A stretch of DNA of 53,894 bases, taken from contig CAZBKY010000002.1 of assembly GCA_964492595.1 (NCBI GenBank), positions 1-53,894 on the forward strand. Reading direction: 5' to 3'. Both the position numbers and the translations under genes were made by a program. Shown here in pieces: positions 41,911 to 51,725 of the stretch (positions within the stretch are counted from its first letter, which is position 1; each line of letters opens with the position of its first letter). Under the pieces are notes generated by a model, which saw only the letters and a list, made by a program, of their open reading frames with translations, had not been told where the DNA came from and searched no databases. The stretch comes from CAYNFP01 sp964492595 (lineage in GTDB: Bacteria > Bacillota_I > Bacilli_A > RF39 > UBA660).

Positions 41911-42991
41911 TTAAAAAGTCTCTTAATTTTTTAGCACGTGATGGATGTCTTAATTTCCTTAGTGCTTTTGCTTCTATTTGTCTTATTCTTTCTCTTGTGA
42001 CTCCAAATTTTTTACCGACCTCTTCTAATGTATGATAACTTCCATCAAATAGTCCAAATCTAAGTTCTAAAACTTCCTCTTCTCTTTTTGACAATGTCAT
42101 AAGCACATCTTTTAACTCATCTTTTAAAATTTCATAAGTAGCATAATCTTCAGGAGATTTAATTTTTTCATCGGCCAGAAAATCTCCTAAATGAGAGTCT
42201 TCTTCATCTCCAATTGGAGTTTCTAAAGATACTGGATCTTGTGATATTTTTTTAATTTCAATTACTTTTTCAACAGAAATACTCATCTTTTTTGCCAACT
42301 CTTCATTTTTAGGCTCCCTGTTTAATTCAAGAGTCATCTGTCTTTCTATCCTTGCCATCTTGTTTATAGTTTCTACCATATGTACTGGAACTCTTATAGT
42401 TCTAGCCTGATCTGCTAAAGCTCTTGTTATAGCTTGTCTAATCCACCAAGTCGCATAAGTAGAGAATTTATAACCTTTTTCACAGTCAAACTTTTCCACT
42501 GCCTTCATAAGTCCCATATTACCTTCTTGAATCAAATCTAAAAATTGAAGACCTCTTCCAACATATCTTTTAGCAATACTAACTACTAAACGAAGATTTG
42601 ACTCTGCTAAAATATTTTTAGCCTCTTCATCTCCTTCAGCAACTTTTTTACTTAATTCCTGCTCTTCTTCAAGTGATAATAAACTTATTTTACCTATTTC
42701 TTTTAAGTACATCCTGACATTATCATTAACACTCATGTCCTTTGAATCATTTGGTATATCTTCTATGCTTGTTTCAATTTTTATTGACTCTCCACCGCTT
42801 GCTTCATCTTCTGTTAAAACATCTATGCTATTTTCAGTTAATTTTGTATAAAGTTCATCAAATGAATTATTATCGACATCTAATCCTTCTAATTTTTTTG
42901 CTATTTCTTCATAGGTTATGTGACCTTTTTTCTTTCCTTCTTTTACTAATTCTTCTACTCTAACTTCAAATGTTTTTATTTTATCTACCAT
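41903..42991 (-). CDS. sigA: Primary sigma factor SigA
   Basis: The housekeeping sigma factor, 362 residues. Region 1.1 is short and acidic; region 1.2 NDNVRMYLKEIGKISLLSLEEE; region 2 with FDCEKGYKFSTYATWWIRQAITRALADQ; region 3; region 4 with HTLEEVGKKFGVTRERIRQIEAKALRKLRHPSR. The many TTGACA/TATAAT promoters in the window agree with this sigma factor. Start overlaps dnaG by 7 bp; AAGGAAG is the ribosome-binding site. Confidence 0.98.
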   Translation of the reverse strand: MVDKIKTFEVRVEELVKEGKKKGHITYEEIAKKLEGLDVDNNSFDELYTKLTENSIDVLTEDEASGGESIKIETSIEDIPNDSKDMSVNDNVRMYLKEIGKISLLSLEEEQELSKKVAEGDEEAKNILAESNLRLVVSIAKRYVGRGLQFLDLIQEGNMGLMKAVEKFDCEKGYKFSTYATWWIRQAITRALADQARTIRVPVHMVETINKMARIERQMTLELNREPKNEELAKKMSISVEKVIEIKKISQDPVSLETPIGDEEDSHLGDFLADEKIKSPEDYATYEILKDELKDVLMTLSKREEEVLELRFGLFDGSYHTLEEVGKKFGVTRERIRQIEAKALRKLRHPSRAKKLRDFLIE

Positions 42992-44727
42992 GTTAACACT
43001 TCCTTTTTCATATTTTCTATTTTTTTAGCTATTTTCTTTTTTTCTTCAAAATCTAAAGATTCATTTAATTGCCTTTTGAGCTTATCCATCTGTTTTTCAA
43101 CAGAATACCTCTTCATACATAAAAATGCATCCTCAAGTTCTTCTTCGCTATATTCTTCAGGACCGCCTCTATTCATAACCTCTTTCAAAGACTCATTCAT
43201 TTGCTCAGAATTATAAGTATATGTTATAAACCCCGATAAGTCAAAGCCTTTATTTTTTATTTTATAATTAACAATTTCATTTGCAAGATTAGTCATACTC
43301 TCAGTAGCAAGAAATCCTAAATTATTTTCATACATCGTAATTACATCATTATTTTCCAGCATAAGATAAATTATTCTCATTTCTGTTTTTTCATATTTGT
43401 TATACTTTTTTATAACACCCTGTTTATTTTCTCTACTTTCTTTTACTACTTCAACTTTTTTTACCTTACTTCGCAAAACGTTATCACTTATACCATATTT
43501 TTCAGATAATTCCTTTATTTTAAGCTCTACAAGTATGGAATCATTTATTTTATTTAATTCTTTTAATACTTCATTGATATATTTTGCCAGTTCAACTGAA
43601 TCACTCAGATTTTTATTTTTCTTTAAATAATCTAATTTGAAATTAATAAAATCAACTTTATTTTTATATGCACTTAAAAATGATTCTTTTCCTTCACTTA
43701 CTATGAATTCATCGCTATCCTTGGCACCTCCAAATATTACTACTTTTACTTTCCTTCCAAGAGATTCAAATATATCTCCAATTAAAGAAGTTGCACGCAT
43801 CCCCGCATCATCCTGATCTAAATTTAATGTTATATCGCATTTTAAACTTGATATAAGATTTATCTGTTCTTTTGTAATGCTTGTCCCAGATAATGATACA
43901 GCATTTCTTATGTCTATGGTATATAATCTTATAACATCCATCTGCCCTTCGCATATTATTATTTCACGTTGTTTTCTTATGTATTCTTTAGCATTGTTAA
44001 AATTATATAAAATTAAACCTTTTTTAAATATAGTAGTTTCTCTTGTATTTAAATATTTAATTTCTTCACTGTCTTTTTTTCTATAAACTCTGCCCGTAAA
44101 CCCCAGTATATTCCCTTCAACATCTTTTATTGGGAATATAATTCTATTTGTAAATGTATCTTTTAAAACTCCACTAGTTTCTTTGCATAAATCTATTTCT
44201 GTTAAAACTTCTTTACTATATTTTTTTAAGAGTGGTGATATAGAGTCATCTATATTTAAGCCTATTCCAAAATATTTTATAACCTCATCATCAAGTCCTC
44301 TTGATTTTAAGTATTCTCTGGCTTCTTTTCCTGAGGCACTTGCTAAATTATTTTTAAATATAGATGAGGCAAGTTCATTTATTTTAAAAAGTTCATTAGT
44401 TTCCCTGTTAACCTTCTTTTCAGTAAAACTTTCATCTAAATATATTCCTGCATTATCTGCAAGTATTTTAAGTGCCTCTTTAAAGCCTATACCTAAATAA
44501 TCAATTAAAAAAGTAATAACATTTCCACTTGCCCCACAAGAAAAACATTTATAAATACCCTTCTCAGGACTTACTGACATACTAGGAGAATGATCATCAT
44601 GAAATGGACAGACTCCAAAAAAATTTTTACCTTTATGTTCTAAATTAATATAAGAAGAAATGACATCAACAATATTATTTGACATCACTATTTTATTTAC
44701 TAAAGAATTGTCTTTATACTCCGCCAT
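42985..44727 (-). CDS. dnaG: DNA primase
   Basis: Makes RNA primers at the replication fork. A CHC2-type zinc finger (CPFHDDHSPS...CFSCGASGN, residues 40-68), a TOPRIM domain (IICEGQMDVIRLYTIDIRNAVSLSGTSI, about 255-285) and a C-terminal helicase-binding region. 580 residues, normal for a Firmicute. In the macromolecular synthesis operon with sigA. Confidence 0.97.
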   Translation of the reverse strand: MAEYKDNSLVNKIVMSNNIVDVISSYINLEHKGKNFFGVCPFHDDHSPSMSVSPEKGIYKCFSCGASGNVITFLIDYLGIGFKEALKILADNAGIYLDESFTEKKVNRETNELFKINELASSIFKNNLASASGKEAREYLKSRGLDDEVIKYFGIGLNIDDSISPLLKKYSKEVLTEIDLCKETSGVLKDTFTNRIIFPIKDVEGNILGFTGRVYRKKDSEEIKYLNTRETTIFKKGLILYNFNNAKEYIRKQREIIICEGQMDVIRLYTIDIRNAVSLSGTSITKEQINLISSLKCDITLNLDQDDAGMRATSLIGDIFESLGRKVKVVIFGGAKDSDEFIVSEGKESFLSAYKNKVDFINFKLDYLKKNKNLSDSVELAKYINEVLKELNKINDSILVELKIKELSEKYGISDNVLRSKVKKVEVVKESRENKQGVIKKYNKYEKTEMRIIYLMLENNDVITMYENNLGFLATESMTNLANEIVNYKIKNKGFDLSGFITYTYNSEQMNESLKEVMNRGGPEEYSEEELEDAFLCMKRYSVEKQMDKLKRQLNESLDFEEKKKIAKKIENMKKEVLTW

Positions 44728-44777
44728 AATTCCCCTCTACTTATTATATACGACAAAAATTTCAAAAACTCTTTTTT

Positions 44778-45290
44778 TTAATATCTACCATTAAATATTT
44801 GTTTCGGTTCATTGGTTATTATAAATGTTTTTTTATCATATTCAAGAAGAATTTTTTCCAAACCTTTTAGTTTCTTACTACTGGTTACGATGAATACTAT
44901 GTCTTTAGTCGTTTTTAAATCTCTCCCTTTTGCTTTTAATACACTGAAAGCAAACCCTGCTTTATTTAAATTACTGAATATATCGTTTTTATTTTTAGAT
45001 ATTACCGCTATTACCATTAGATTTGTGGGAACTCTTTTCTCATTAATAATCATGCCAAGATAAGTCCCTATAGCAAATCCAAAGGCGTAACTTATTGCTA
45101 TAAATATATTGTTTTCTTGCGTAGTTATGGCTTTTTTTACAATCAAAAACCATATAAGAATTTCAATAAATGCAATTAAAGTAGATACAACTTTTTTATT
45201 TCTTATTGTAAATATCATTCTAACAGTAGCCATAGATGTCTCTATAGCTCTAATAATCATAATTGAAAAGCAGAGAATTACTGTATCCAT
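44778..45290 (-). CDS. UPF0316 (YebE-like, DUF5698/DUF2179) membrane protein
   Basis: A 170-residue protein: three or four transmembrane helices in the first 95 residues (IRAIETSMATVRMIFTIRNKK is the characteristic N-terminal motif), then a soluble DUF2179-type domain (VISKNKNDIFSNLNKAGFAFSVLKAKGRD). DUF2179 domains bind small ligands; some relatives are suspected nucleotide or c-di-AMP sensors. It lies 28 bp after dnaJ and 50 bp before dnaG. Confidence 0.85.
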   Translation of the reverse strand: MDTVILCFSIMIIRAIETSMATVRMIFTIRNKKVVSTLIAFIEILIWFLIVKKAITTQENNIFIAISYAFGFAIGTYLGMIINEKRVPTNLMVIAVISKNKNDIFSNLNKAGFAFSVLKAKGRDLKTTKDIVFIVTSSKKLKGLEKILLEYDKKTFIITNEPKQIFNGRY

Positions 45291-45318
45291 AATAATATTG
45301 TGCTTATCTTTTTAAAAT

Positions 45319-46443
45319 TTACTTATTTAATTTCTCAAATCTTTCAAATTCAATACTATTCTCTAAATCTGTTTCTTTTAACTCTTCAAATAATTCTTTT
45401 TGATTTTTTGATAACTTTTGAGGTACGACTAATTTTAATGTAACATAAAAGTCTCCATTTTTCCATGAATCTGTTTCAATTCCTTTGTTTTTAATTCTTA
45501 GAACATCTCCGGCATTTGAATATGCTGGAATTTTAAGTTCTACTTTGCCATTTAAAGTTTTAATTACTTTAGTGCTGCCCAGAGCCAAATCACATATTGT
45601 AACAGGTAAATCTATATAAATATCATATCCTTCTCTTTTGTATAATGGGTGCGATTTAACAGAAAACTCTATATATAAGTCTCCATTAGGGCCACCATTT
45701 GATCCAGATTCTCCTTTCCCGCTAAGTCTTACCTGTTCGCCTGAATTTATTCCTTTTGGAACACTTATAGTAATGGTTTTTTTTGATTTTATTTTGCCTC
45801 TTCCATGGCATTTATCACAATTTTCTTTGTAAATTACTCCCTTGCCACCACATTTGCGACATACAGTTCTAGATGAAAATGATCCAAATAGAGTACTTGT
45901 CTCAGTAACTTCATATCCGCTTCCTTCACAATCAGGACAAGTTTTTTCTCCGTGCCCTCCATTACCATCACAGCTAGAGCATTTATCTACCATTTCAATC
46001 TCAATTTCTTTTTTGCATCCAAATGCGGCTTCTTCAAAGGTTATCTCCATTAGATAACCAAGATCTCTGCCCTTGGTGGCTCTGTTTCTTCTTCCTCCGC
46101 CCATAAAGTCTCCAAAACCAAAGGAAGAAAAATTGGAATTTCCGCCAAATATTTCATCAAATATGCTTGAAAAATCAAATCCGCTGAAATCATATCCTCC
46201 AGATGCTCCACCTGTTGGCCCTTCAAAGGCAGAGTGACCGAACTTATCATATTTACTTCTTTGAGCCTGATCTGATAAGACTGCATAAGCTTCCTGAGCT
46301 TCTTTAAATTTTTCAGCAGCATTTTCTTCTTTAGAAACATCTGGATGATATTTTTTTGCTAATTTCCTAAATGCACTTTTGATTTCATCTTCAGTCGCAT
46401 TTTTATTTACACCTAATATCTCATAATAATCTCTTTTAGCCAT
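45319..46443 (-). CDS. dnaJ: Chaperone DnaJ
   Basis: The 374-residue Hsp40 co-chaperone that stimulates DnaK. J-domain with HPD (KYHPDVSKEE), a Gly/Phe linker (FGGNSNFSSFGFGDFMGGG), four CxxCxGxG zinc motifs (CSSCDGNG, CPDCEGSG, CRKCGGKG, CDKCHGRG) and C-terminal substrate domains. It is separated from dnaK by tldD and tldE, 12 bp after the latter. Confidence 0.97.
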   Translation of the reverse strand: MAKRDYYEILGVNKNATEDEIKSAFRKLAKKYHPDVSKEENAAEKFKEAQEAYAVLSDQAQRSKYDKFGHSAFEGPTGGASGGYDFSGFDFSSIFDEIFGGNSNFSSFGFGDFMGGGRRNRATKGRDLGYLMEITFEEAAFGCKKEIEIEMVDKCSSCDGNGGHGEKTCPDCEGSGYEVTETSTLFGSFSSRTVCRKCGGKGVIYKENCDKCHGRGKIKSKKTITISVPKGINSGEQVRLSGKGESGSNGGPNGDLYIEFSVKSHPLYKREGYDIYIDLPVTICDLALGSTKVIKTLNGKVELKIPAYSNAGDVLRIKNKGIETDSWKNGDFYVTLKLVVPQKLSKNQKELFEELKETDLENSIEFERFEKLNK

Positions 46444-46455
46444 AATATTACCTCT

Positions 46456-47724
46456 TTAATTTCCTGATATATCAATATTATCAACCAACATAGAAGGACA
46501 CCCTCCAGTTGAATCAAACATCTCTAAATCATTACCAACACTTATTACATTATTCAATAATTCAAATAAGTTTGTAGTCATTACGAACATTTTAATAGCG
46601 CCCTCTTTCTTGCCATTTTTAACTATATATCCCTGACTCTGCAAAGAAATTTCTCCAGTTAGAGTTTTAATTCCCGCATGTATTCCATCAATTCTGTCTA
46701 TTATTACCCCATTATCCATTATTTTAATTAATTCTTCAAATGGTTTTCCTCCGGGCTTTATATAACAATTGGATACCCAATCCGCATTACCAGTGGATTC
46801 AGTTTTAGCAAGTATTGCTTCTTTATTATCATAAAGAATAGTTTTAAATACTCCCTTTTTAACAATTTCTTTATAATTTGTTTTTGTTCCTTCGCTATCA
46901 AATAATTTACTTGTCACCATATTTTCATTGGCCGGATCTTCGATAATTGTTATTTTATCCGAAAATACTTGGATATTTAATTTGCCGCTTAAGGGAGAAG
47001 TATTAAACCTTATCGTTTTTGCAAAATAAATTTTTAAAAATGCTTTAAAAATATCATACATTGATTCATTAGTTAGCAATACTTTAGTCTTCATCGAAGA
47101 GGGAATTACAGAATTTAATTTATTATTAAGGTTATTTAATTTATTTATTAATTTTTCTTCAAATTCTTTTTTACTAAATTCCTTAGCAAATATACTTAAA
47201 CCATCTGTTTCTATTTTTTTACCAGATTTAAAAACTAATTCAACATATATACTTATGCTTTGATTTTCATCATGTAAATTTACATCTTCGTTTACAAGTG
47301 ATTTTTTAGATTTACCATAATTAAAATAACTAATAATTGTTTTTAAATTAGGGTATTGTTTTTTATAATCATTTAAAGTTAACAAATATTCTTTTATTTT
47401 ATTTAAATCCAAGTTTAAATCCTTTATTTTCTTTTCTTTTATATCAATAGGTTTTGCAAATTCTGTTTTATCTATATTATCGGATATCTCGGAGTTTCTT
47501 TTTATAGCATTAATTATTTTATCAATATTATTTAAGTTTGGTATAGATATATTTAATACTTTGCCTTTATATAAAGACTTTATATGGTAATTAACATTGT
47601 TTGATAAAGAAAATTTTTCTAATTTTTTATTAAATATTGTAATATTACTACTAATACCAGAAAATTCCAATACTTCAATTTTTATATTGTTTTTCTTACC
47701 ATTTTCAATTAACTTTTTAATCAT
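46456..47724 (-). CDS. tldE: TldE/PmbA metalloprotease partner subunit
   Basis: A 422-residue subunit of the TldD-TldE peptidase, which degrades unfolded or specific small peptides (microcin maturation, CcdA). TldE lacks the zinc site and forms the other half of the chamber; the fold is recognised by GISSNITIFN, GYIVKNGKKEGAIKMFVMTTNLFELL and the C-terminal STGGCPSMLVDNIDISG. ATG 47724 with GGAGGTG is preferred over the TTG at 47739; it overlaps tldD by 8 bp. Confidence 0.9.
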   Translation of the reverse strand: MIKKLIENGKKNNIKIEVLEFSGISSNITIFNKKLEKFSLSNNVNYHIKSLYKGKVLNISIPNLNNIDKIINAIKRNSEISDNIDKTEFAKPIDIKEKKIKDLNLDLNKIKEYLLTLNDYKKQYPNLKTIISYFNYGKSKKSLVNEDVNLHDENQSISIYVELVFKSGKKIETDGLSIFAKEFSKKEFEEKLINKLNNLNNKLNSVIPSSMKTKVLLTNESMYDIFKAFLKIYFAKTIRFNTSPLSGKLNIQVFSDKITIIEDPANENMVTSKLFDSEGTKTNYKEIVKKGVFKTILYDNKEAILAKTESTGNADWVSNCYIKPGGKPFEELIKIMDNGVIIDRIDGIHAGIKTLTGEISLQSQGYIVKNGKKEGAIKMFVMTTNLFELLNNVISVGNDLEMFDSTGGCPSMLVDNIDISGN

Positions 47725-49084
47725 TAGAAGCACCTCCAACCAAAATTGATGATATTCTTATAGTTGGCTCCCCTATTATTACAGGTACATTACCACTCTT
47801 ACTACCACAAAAACCTATATCATAATCTATGTCATCACTCACCATGTCAACATTATTCAATATTTCAAGAGTATTACCTATTAAACTTGCCATTTTTACA
47901 GGCTCACAAATCTTGCCTTTTCTAATAATATATCCTTCATTTACATTAAAATTAAAATCTCCAGTGGTCGGATCAACACTTCCTCCACCCATTTTTTTAG
48001 CATATAATCCATATTTAATATCTTTTAGCATATCCTCAAATTTATCTTTTCCCTTTTCAAGATAAGTATTATTCATTCTTGATGTGGGAGCATATCTATA
48101 ACTTTCTCTTCTGCCACTTCCAGTAATTCCATGTTTCATTTTTCTATCGTTTAGTTCGTCAACCAAGTAACTCTTTAAAATGCCATTTTTTATAAGAACA
48201 TTTCTTTTTGTTTTGTTTCCTTCATCATCATAATAAGTTGTTCCCCATAAATTAGGTATAGTTCCATCATCAACTATAGTCACTTTTGAAGATGCGATTT
48301 TTTTACCAAGTTTGTTATTCAAAACTGATAAACCATTTGCGACACTAGTTGCTTCCATTGAATGACCGCAGGCTTCATGAAATATAACTGCACCAAAGCC
48401 AGACCCTAATATTACAGGCATCTTACCACCTTTAATATATATTGCACTCAGGCTTTTTATGGCAATATCAACATAGTTTTTCACAACTTCTTCTATATTC
48501 ATATTCTTTAAAAACTCATATCCATTTATAAATCCCTTGCTGTAATAACTGCTTTCTGTTTTATCATTATCACTCACCACAATAGTGAAATTTAATCTAG
48601 CATAATTTCTCTCTTCAATCACATACTTTCCATTAGATGAAGCAATTATAACTTTACCTTTTGTTTTAACAAAAGAAGCACTCACTTCTTTTACTCTTTT
48701 ATCTAAGTTTCTCGCAATTTTATCAATGTTGTAAAGATACTCTTTTTTATCTTTATCACTTATGTCAATAAATTCTGATTGATGTGATAGTCTTTTTAAT
48801 TTTATATTTTTGAATTTTATCCTGGAATTAAAATTCAATTTCAATTCATCTATAATTTTAGTTAAATTTTCTTTGGTAATTATATTGCTGTGAGCATATA
48901 AAATATTATCTTTTAGTGCAAGTCTTATTCCCACACCTTCTAAATATTTTGTATTTACATCATCTATTTTTTTATCTCTTAAAGAGATAATGGTTTTTTC
49001 AGTATCTTCATAGAAAATTTCACTAAAATCAGCTCCAGTGGTTAAACAATGGTTTATTAAATACTCAGCAAATTTTTTATCCAC
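47717..49084 (-). CDS. tldD: TldD metalloprotease
   Basis: The 455-residue catalytic subunit of TldD/TldE. The HExxxH zinc motif is FHEACGHSMEA (near residue 237), with GGGSVDPTTGDFNFNVNEGYIIR and the C-terminal RISSILVGG. It starts at GTG 49084 behind AAGGAG. It lies 58 bp after dnaK, with a strong hairpin between. Placement with dnaK/dnaJ suggests involvement in clearing misfolded peptides on heat stress. Confidence 0.94.
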   Translation of the reverse strand: MDKKFAEYLINHCLTTGADFSEIFYEDTEKTIISLRDKKIDDVNTKYLEGVGIRLALKDNILYAHSNIITKENLTKIIDELKLNFNSRIKFKNIKLKRLSHQSEFIDISDKDKKEYLYNIDKIARNLDKRVKEVSASFVKTKGKVIIASSNGKYVIEERNYARLNFTIVVSDNDKTESSYYSKGFINGYEFLKNMNIEEVVKNYVDIAIKSLSAIYIKGGKMPVILGSGFGAVIFHEACGHSMEATSVANGLSVLNNKLGKKIASSKVTIVDDGTIPNLWGTTYYDDEGNKTKRNVLIKNGILKSYLVDELNDRKMKHGITGSGRRESYRYAPTSRMNNTYLEKGKDKFEDMLKDIKYGLYAKKMGGGSVDPTTGDFNFNVNEGYIIRKGKICEPVKMASLIGNTLEILNNVDMVSDDIDYDIGFCGSKSGNVPVIIGEPTIRISSILVGGASND

Positions 49085-49107
49085 TTTAAATCTCCTTCTT
49101 ATATTAT

Positions 49108-49134
49108 TAAGGGCTCTTTTTGTAAGAGCCCTTA
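49108..49134 (-). terminator. Strong stem-loop between dnaK and tldD
   Basis: A perfect 11-bp stem (TAAGGGCTCTT with AAGAGCCCTTA, 5-base loop). The minus strand follows with AATAATAT, not a U run, so it may act as attenuator or RNA-processing/stability element more than as a full terminator. Confidence 0.55.
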
Positions 49135-49142
49135 TAACTCAT

Positions 49143-50904
49143 TTATTTTTCTTCGTATTCAGCTTCTTTAACTTTGCTGTCTTTTTCTTCTTCTGGTTCT
49201 TCTGTTTTTGTTTCTTTTTCACCTTGTGCCTTATTTAACTCTTCATAAACTCTTGAAGATAAAGCCATGGCTTTTTCTGATAATTTATCTTTAGACTCCT
49301 TGATTTTATCAATATCTTCAGTTTCTAAAGCTTTTTTAGCATCTTCAATTAAAGTTTCTAATTCTGATTTTTCATCATCTTTTACTTTTTCTCCTAGATC
49401 TTTAATAGCTTTTTCTGTGGTGAAAATCAACTGTTCTGTCTCGTTTTTAACCTCAGCCATTTCTTTTTTCTTAGAATCTGCTTCTTTGTTTGCTTCTGCC
49501 TCTTTCATCATTTTATCTATTTCTTCATCTGATAAGTTTGTATTTGAAGTAATAGTTATTGCCTGTTCTTTATTTGTTCCCAAATCTTTTGCCTTAACAT
49601 TAACAATACCATTGGCATCTATATCAAATGATACTTCTATTTGAGGAATTCCTCTTGGTGCGGGTGGTATATTTGTTAACTGAAAGTGTCCTAAAGTTTT
49701 GTTGTCACCAGCCATAGGTCTTTCTCCTTGAAGTATATGGATATCCACTGCAGGCTGATTATCAGCGGCAGTAGAGAATACTTGTGACTTGGTTGTAGGA
49801 ATTGTTGTATTTCTTGGAATTAATACTGTCATAACATTGCCAAGAGTTTCAATACCTAAACTTAATGGAGTGACATCAAGTAAAACTAAATCTTCAACCT
49901 CTCCAGATAAAACAGCTCCCTGGATAGCAGCACCCATTGCAACCGCTTCATCAGGATTTATTTCCTTACTTCCTTCTTTTCCTAATTCTTCTTTAACTAA
50001 TGCTTGAACGCAAGGTATACGAGTAGATCCTCCTACTAATAATACCTTATCTATATCTTTCTTATCAAGTTTAGAATCTTTTAAAGCATTTTTTAATTCT
50101 TTTCTTGTTGATTCAACTAAATCTCTGATTAAATCTTCAAATTTAGCTCTTGTTAATGTCATATCTAAATGAAGGGGACCATTTTCTCCCTGTGTTATGA
50201 ATGGTAAACTAATTTGAGTAGTAACTACACCACTTAAATCTTTTTTAGCTTTCTCAGCACCTTCCTTTAGTCTTTGCATAGCAAGTTTATCTTTAGATAA
50301 ATCTACACCATTTTCTTTTTTAAATGTATCAACAAGGTAATCAATAACTCTGTTATCAAAGTCATCGCCCCCTAATTTGTTATTACCTGCAGTTGCTTTT
50401 ACCTCAAATACTCCATCTCCAAGTTCAAGTATAGATACATCAAATGTACCACCACCTAAATCATATACAAGAACTGTTTGTGATTTATCTTGTTTATCAA
50501 GACCATATGCTAAAGCGGCAGCAGTAGGTTCATTTATAATTCTCTCTACTTCTAACCCTGCAATTTTCCCAGCATCTTTTGTAGCCTGTCTTTGGGCATC
50601 GTTAAAATATGCGGGTACTGTTATAACTGCCTTTTTAACCTCACTTCCCAAATATGCCTCAGCCGTCTGTTTTAAATTCATCAGAATCTTAGCACTTATC
50701 TCCTGAGGAGTATAACTCTTACCTCCTGCACTCACTTTTTCTTTAGTNNNNNNNNNNTCTTGTTTCTCCATTTTTAAACGATACTACTGATGGGGTTGTT
50801 CTATTTCCTTCCGCATTTGGAATAACCTTTACCTCATTTCCTTCACGTACCGCGACACAACTGTTTGTTGTTCCTAGGTCTATACCTATAATTTTATTAC
50901 TCAT
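49143..50904 (-). CDS. dnaK: Chaperone DnaK, interrupted by a 10-N run
   Basis: The Hsp70 chaperone. From ATG 50904 the first 49 residues are read (IIGIDLGTTNSCVAVREG ... FKNGETR), then ten N, then TKEKVSAGGKSYTPQE onward to the end (VKEAEYEEK). Compared with other DnaK proteins the segment VGEVAKRQSITNP...MSIKRxMG, about 24 residues, is absent; about 72 bases are therefore missing behind the ten N, which also break the frame. The nucleotide-binding, substrate-binding (VLLDVTPLSLGIETLG) and lid domains are otherwise intact. The start overlaps the preceding small gene by 8 bp. Confidence 0.95.
50748..50757. other. Assembly gap (10 N) hiding about 72 bases of dnaK
   Basis: The residues on both sides (R49 and T in MGT of other DnaK proteins) are about 24 apart in the family, and the flanking frames need a multiple of three to be missing. 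Confidence 0.8.
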
Positions 50905-51226
50905 TTTCATCATCCTTTCTTTCTAGTACTAAGCTTCTAGCACCACTTATTATTTTTCTTTTTTCATATTCTGGAATCATTTTATATATATTCTGTTTTG
51001 AAATTTTATCTATAGCTTTAAATATCTGTTCTTTATCGTATCCTTCATAAATCATTTTGGCAATCACCTTGTATAATAATTCTTTCATAGATCGAATGCT
51101 TAAATCATAAATTTCTTCTCCGCAAATATCTTCATCAGATAAAAATTCAGTTGGATTAGTCATCATGGATTTAGCAAACTCTATTGATAAAATCAAGGTT
51201 AACTGCTCATCTAAACTTATCTCCAT
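50897..51226 (-). CDS. Uncharacterised 109-residue protein inside the heat-shock operon
   Basis: A mostly helical, charged protein with no membrane segment (EISLDEQLTLILSIEFAKSM, SIRSMKELLYKVIAKMIYEG). It starts 1 bp after the grpE stop and overlaps the dnaK start by 8 bp, so it is transcribed and translated with the chaperones and repressed by HrcA. I recognise no family. A chaperone-adaptor or assembly role is a guess from context. Confidence 0.72.
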   Translation of the reverse strand: MEISLDEQLTLILSIEFAKSMMTNPTEFLSDEDICGEEIYDLSIRSMKELLYKVIAKMIYEGYDKEQIFKAIDKISKQNIYKMIPEYEKRKIISGARSLVLERKDDENE

Positions 51227-51227
51227 A

Positions 51228-51725
51228 TTAAATATTTACCTTAACCATCGCAGGTCTTATAACTTTACCTTTGTATGTGTATCCTTTCGCAATAATTTCT
51301 ACTACTACATTTGCAGGTTTGTTTTCATCATGTTCTGTAAATACTGCTTCTGATATTTTAGGATCAAACTCTTTGCCTAAACAATCTATTTCTTTAATAT
51401 CCATTTCATCGAATATGGAAATAAAATTGCCATAAATCATTTTAAATCCCGAAAGGAATTTGCTTACATCATCACTTAAATCATTATCATCAAGCATAAT
51501 CGCTCTTTCAAAATTATCGACTATAGGAAGCATATCTTTTATGAGGGACTCCCCTTCATATTTTAACATCTCTCCTATTTCAATAGATGTTCTATTTTTA
51601 AAGTTTATAAATTCCGCCTGTAATCTTAAATTTTTATCATTTAATTCTTTATTCTGGTTTTGTAATTCTTCAATTATTTTCAGACTTTTATTTCCTTTAC
51701 TGATTTGTTTTTTGTTTTCCTTCAC
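51228..51725 (-). CDS. grpE: Nucleotide exchange factor GrpE
   Basis: Releases ADP from DnaK. Long N-terminal coiled coil (LQNQNKELNDKNLRLQAEFINFKNRT), then the beta-domain KEFDPKISEAVFTEHDENKPANVVVEIIAKGYTYKGKVIRPAMVKV (around residues 120-165). The longest frame starts at TTG 51752; AAGGAGG five bases before GTG 51725 points to the latter, giving 165 residues. Overlaps the end of hrcA by 29 bp. Confidence 0.93.
   Translation of the reverse strand: MKENKKQISKGNKSLKIIEELQNQNKELNDKNLRLQAEFINFKNRTSIEIGEMLKYEGESLIKDMLPIVDNFERAIMLDDNDLSDDVSKFLSGFKMIYGNFISIFDEMDIKEIDCLGKEFDPKISEAVFTEHDENKPANVVVEIIAKGYTYKGKVIRPAMVKVNI

Noticed and set aside
49143..50771. A shorter DnaK starting inside the gap region (MEKQ...)
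   Set aside because: The proper N-terminus with IIGIDLGTTNS begins at 50904 in another frame; the apparent start is an artefact of ten N in place of about 72 bases.
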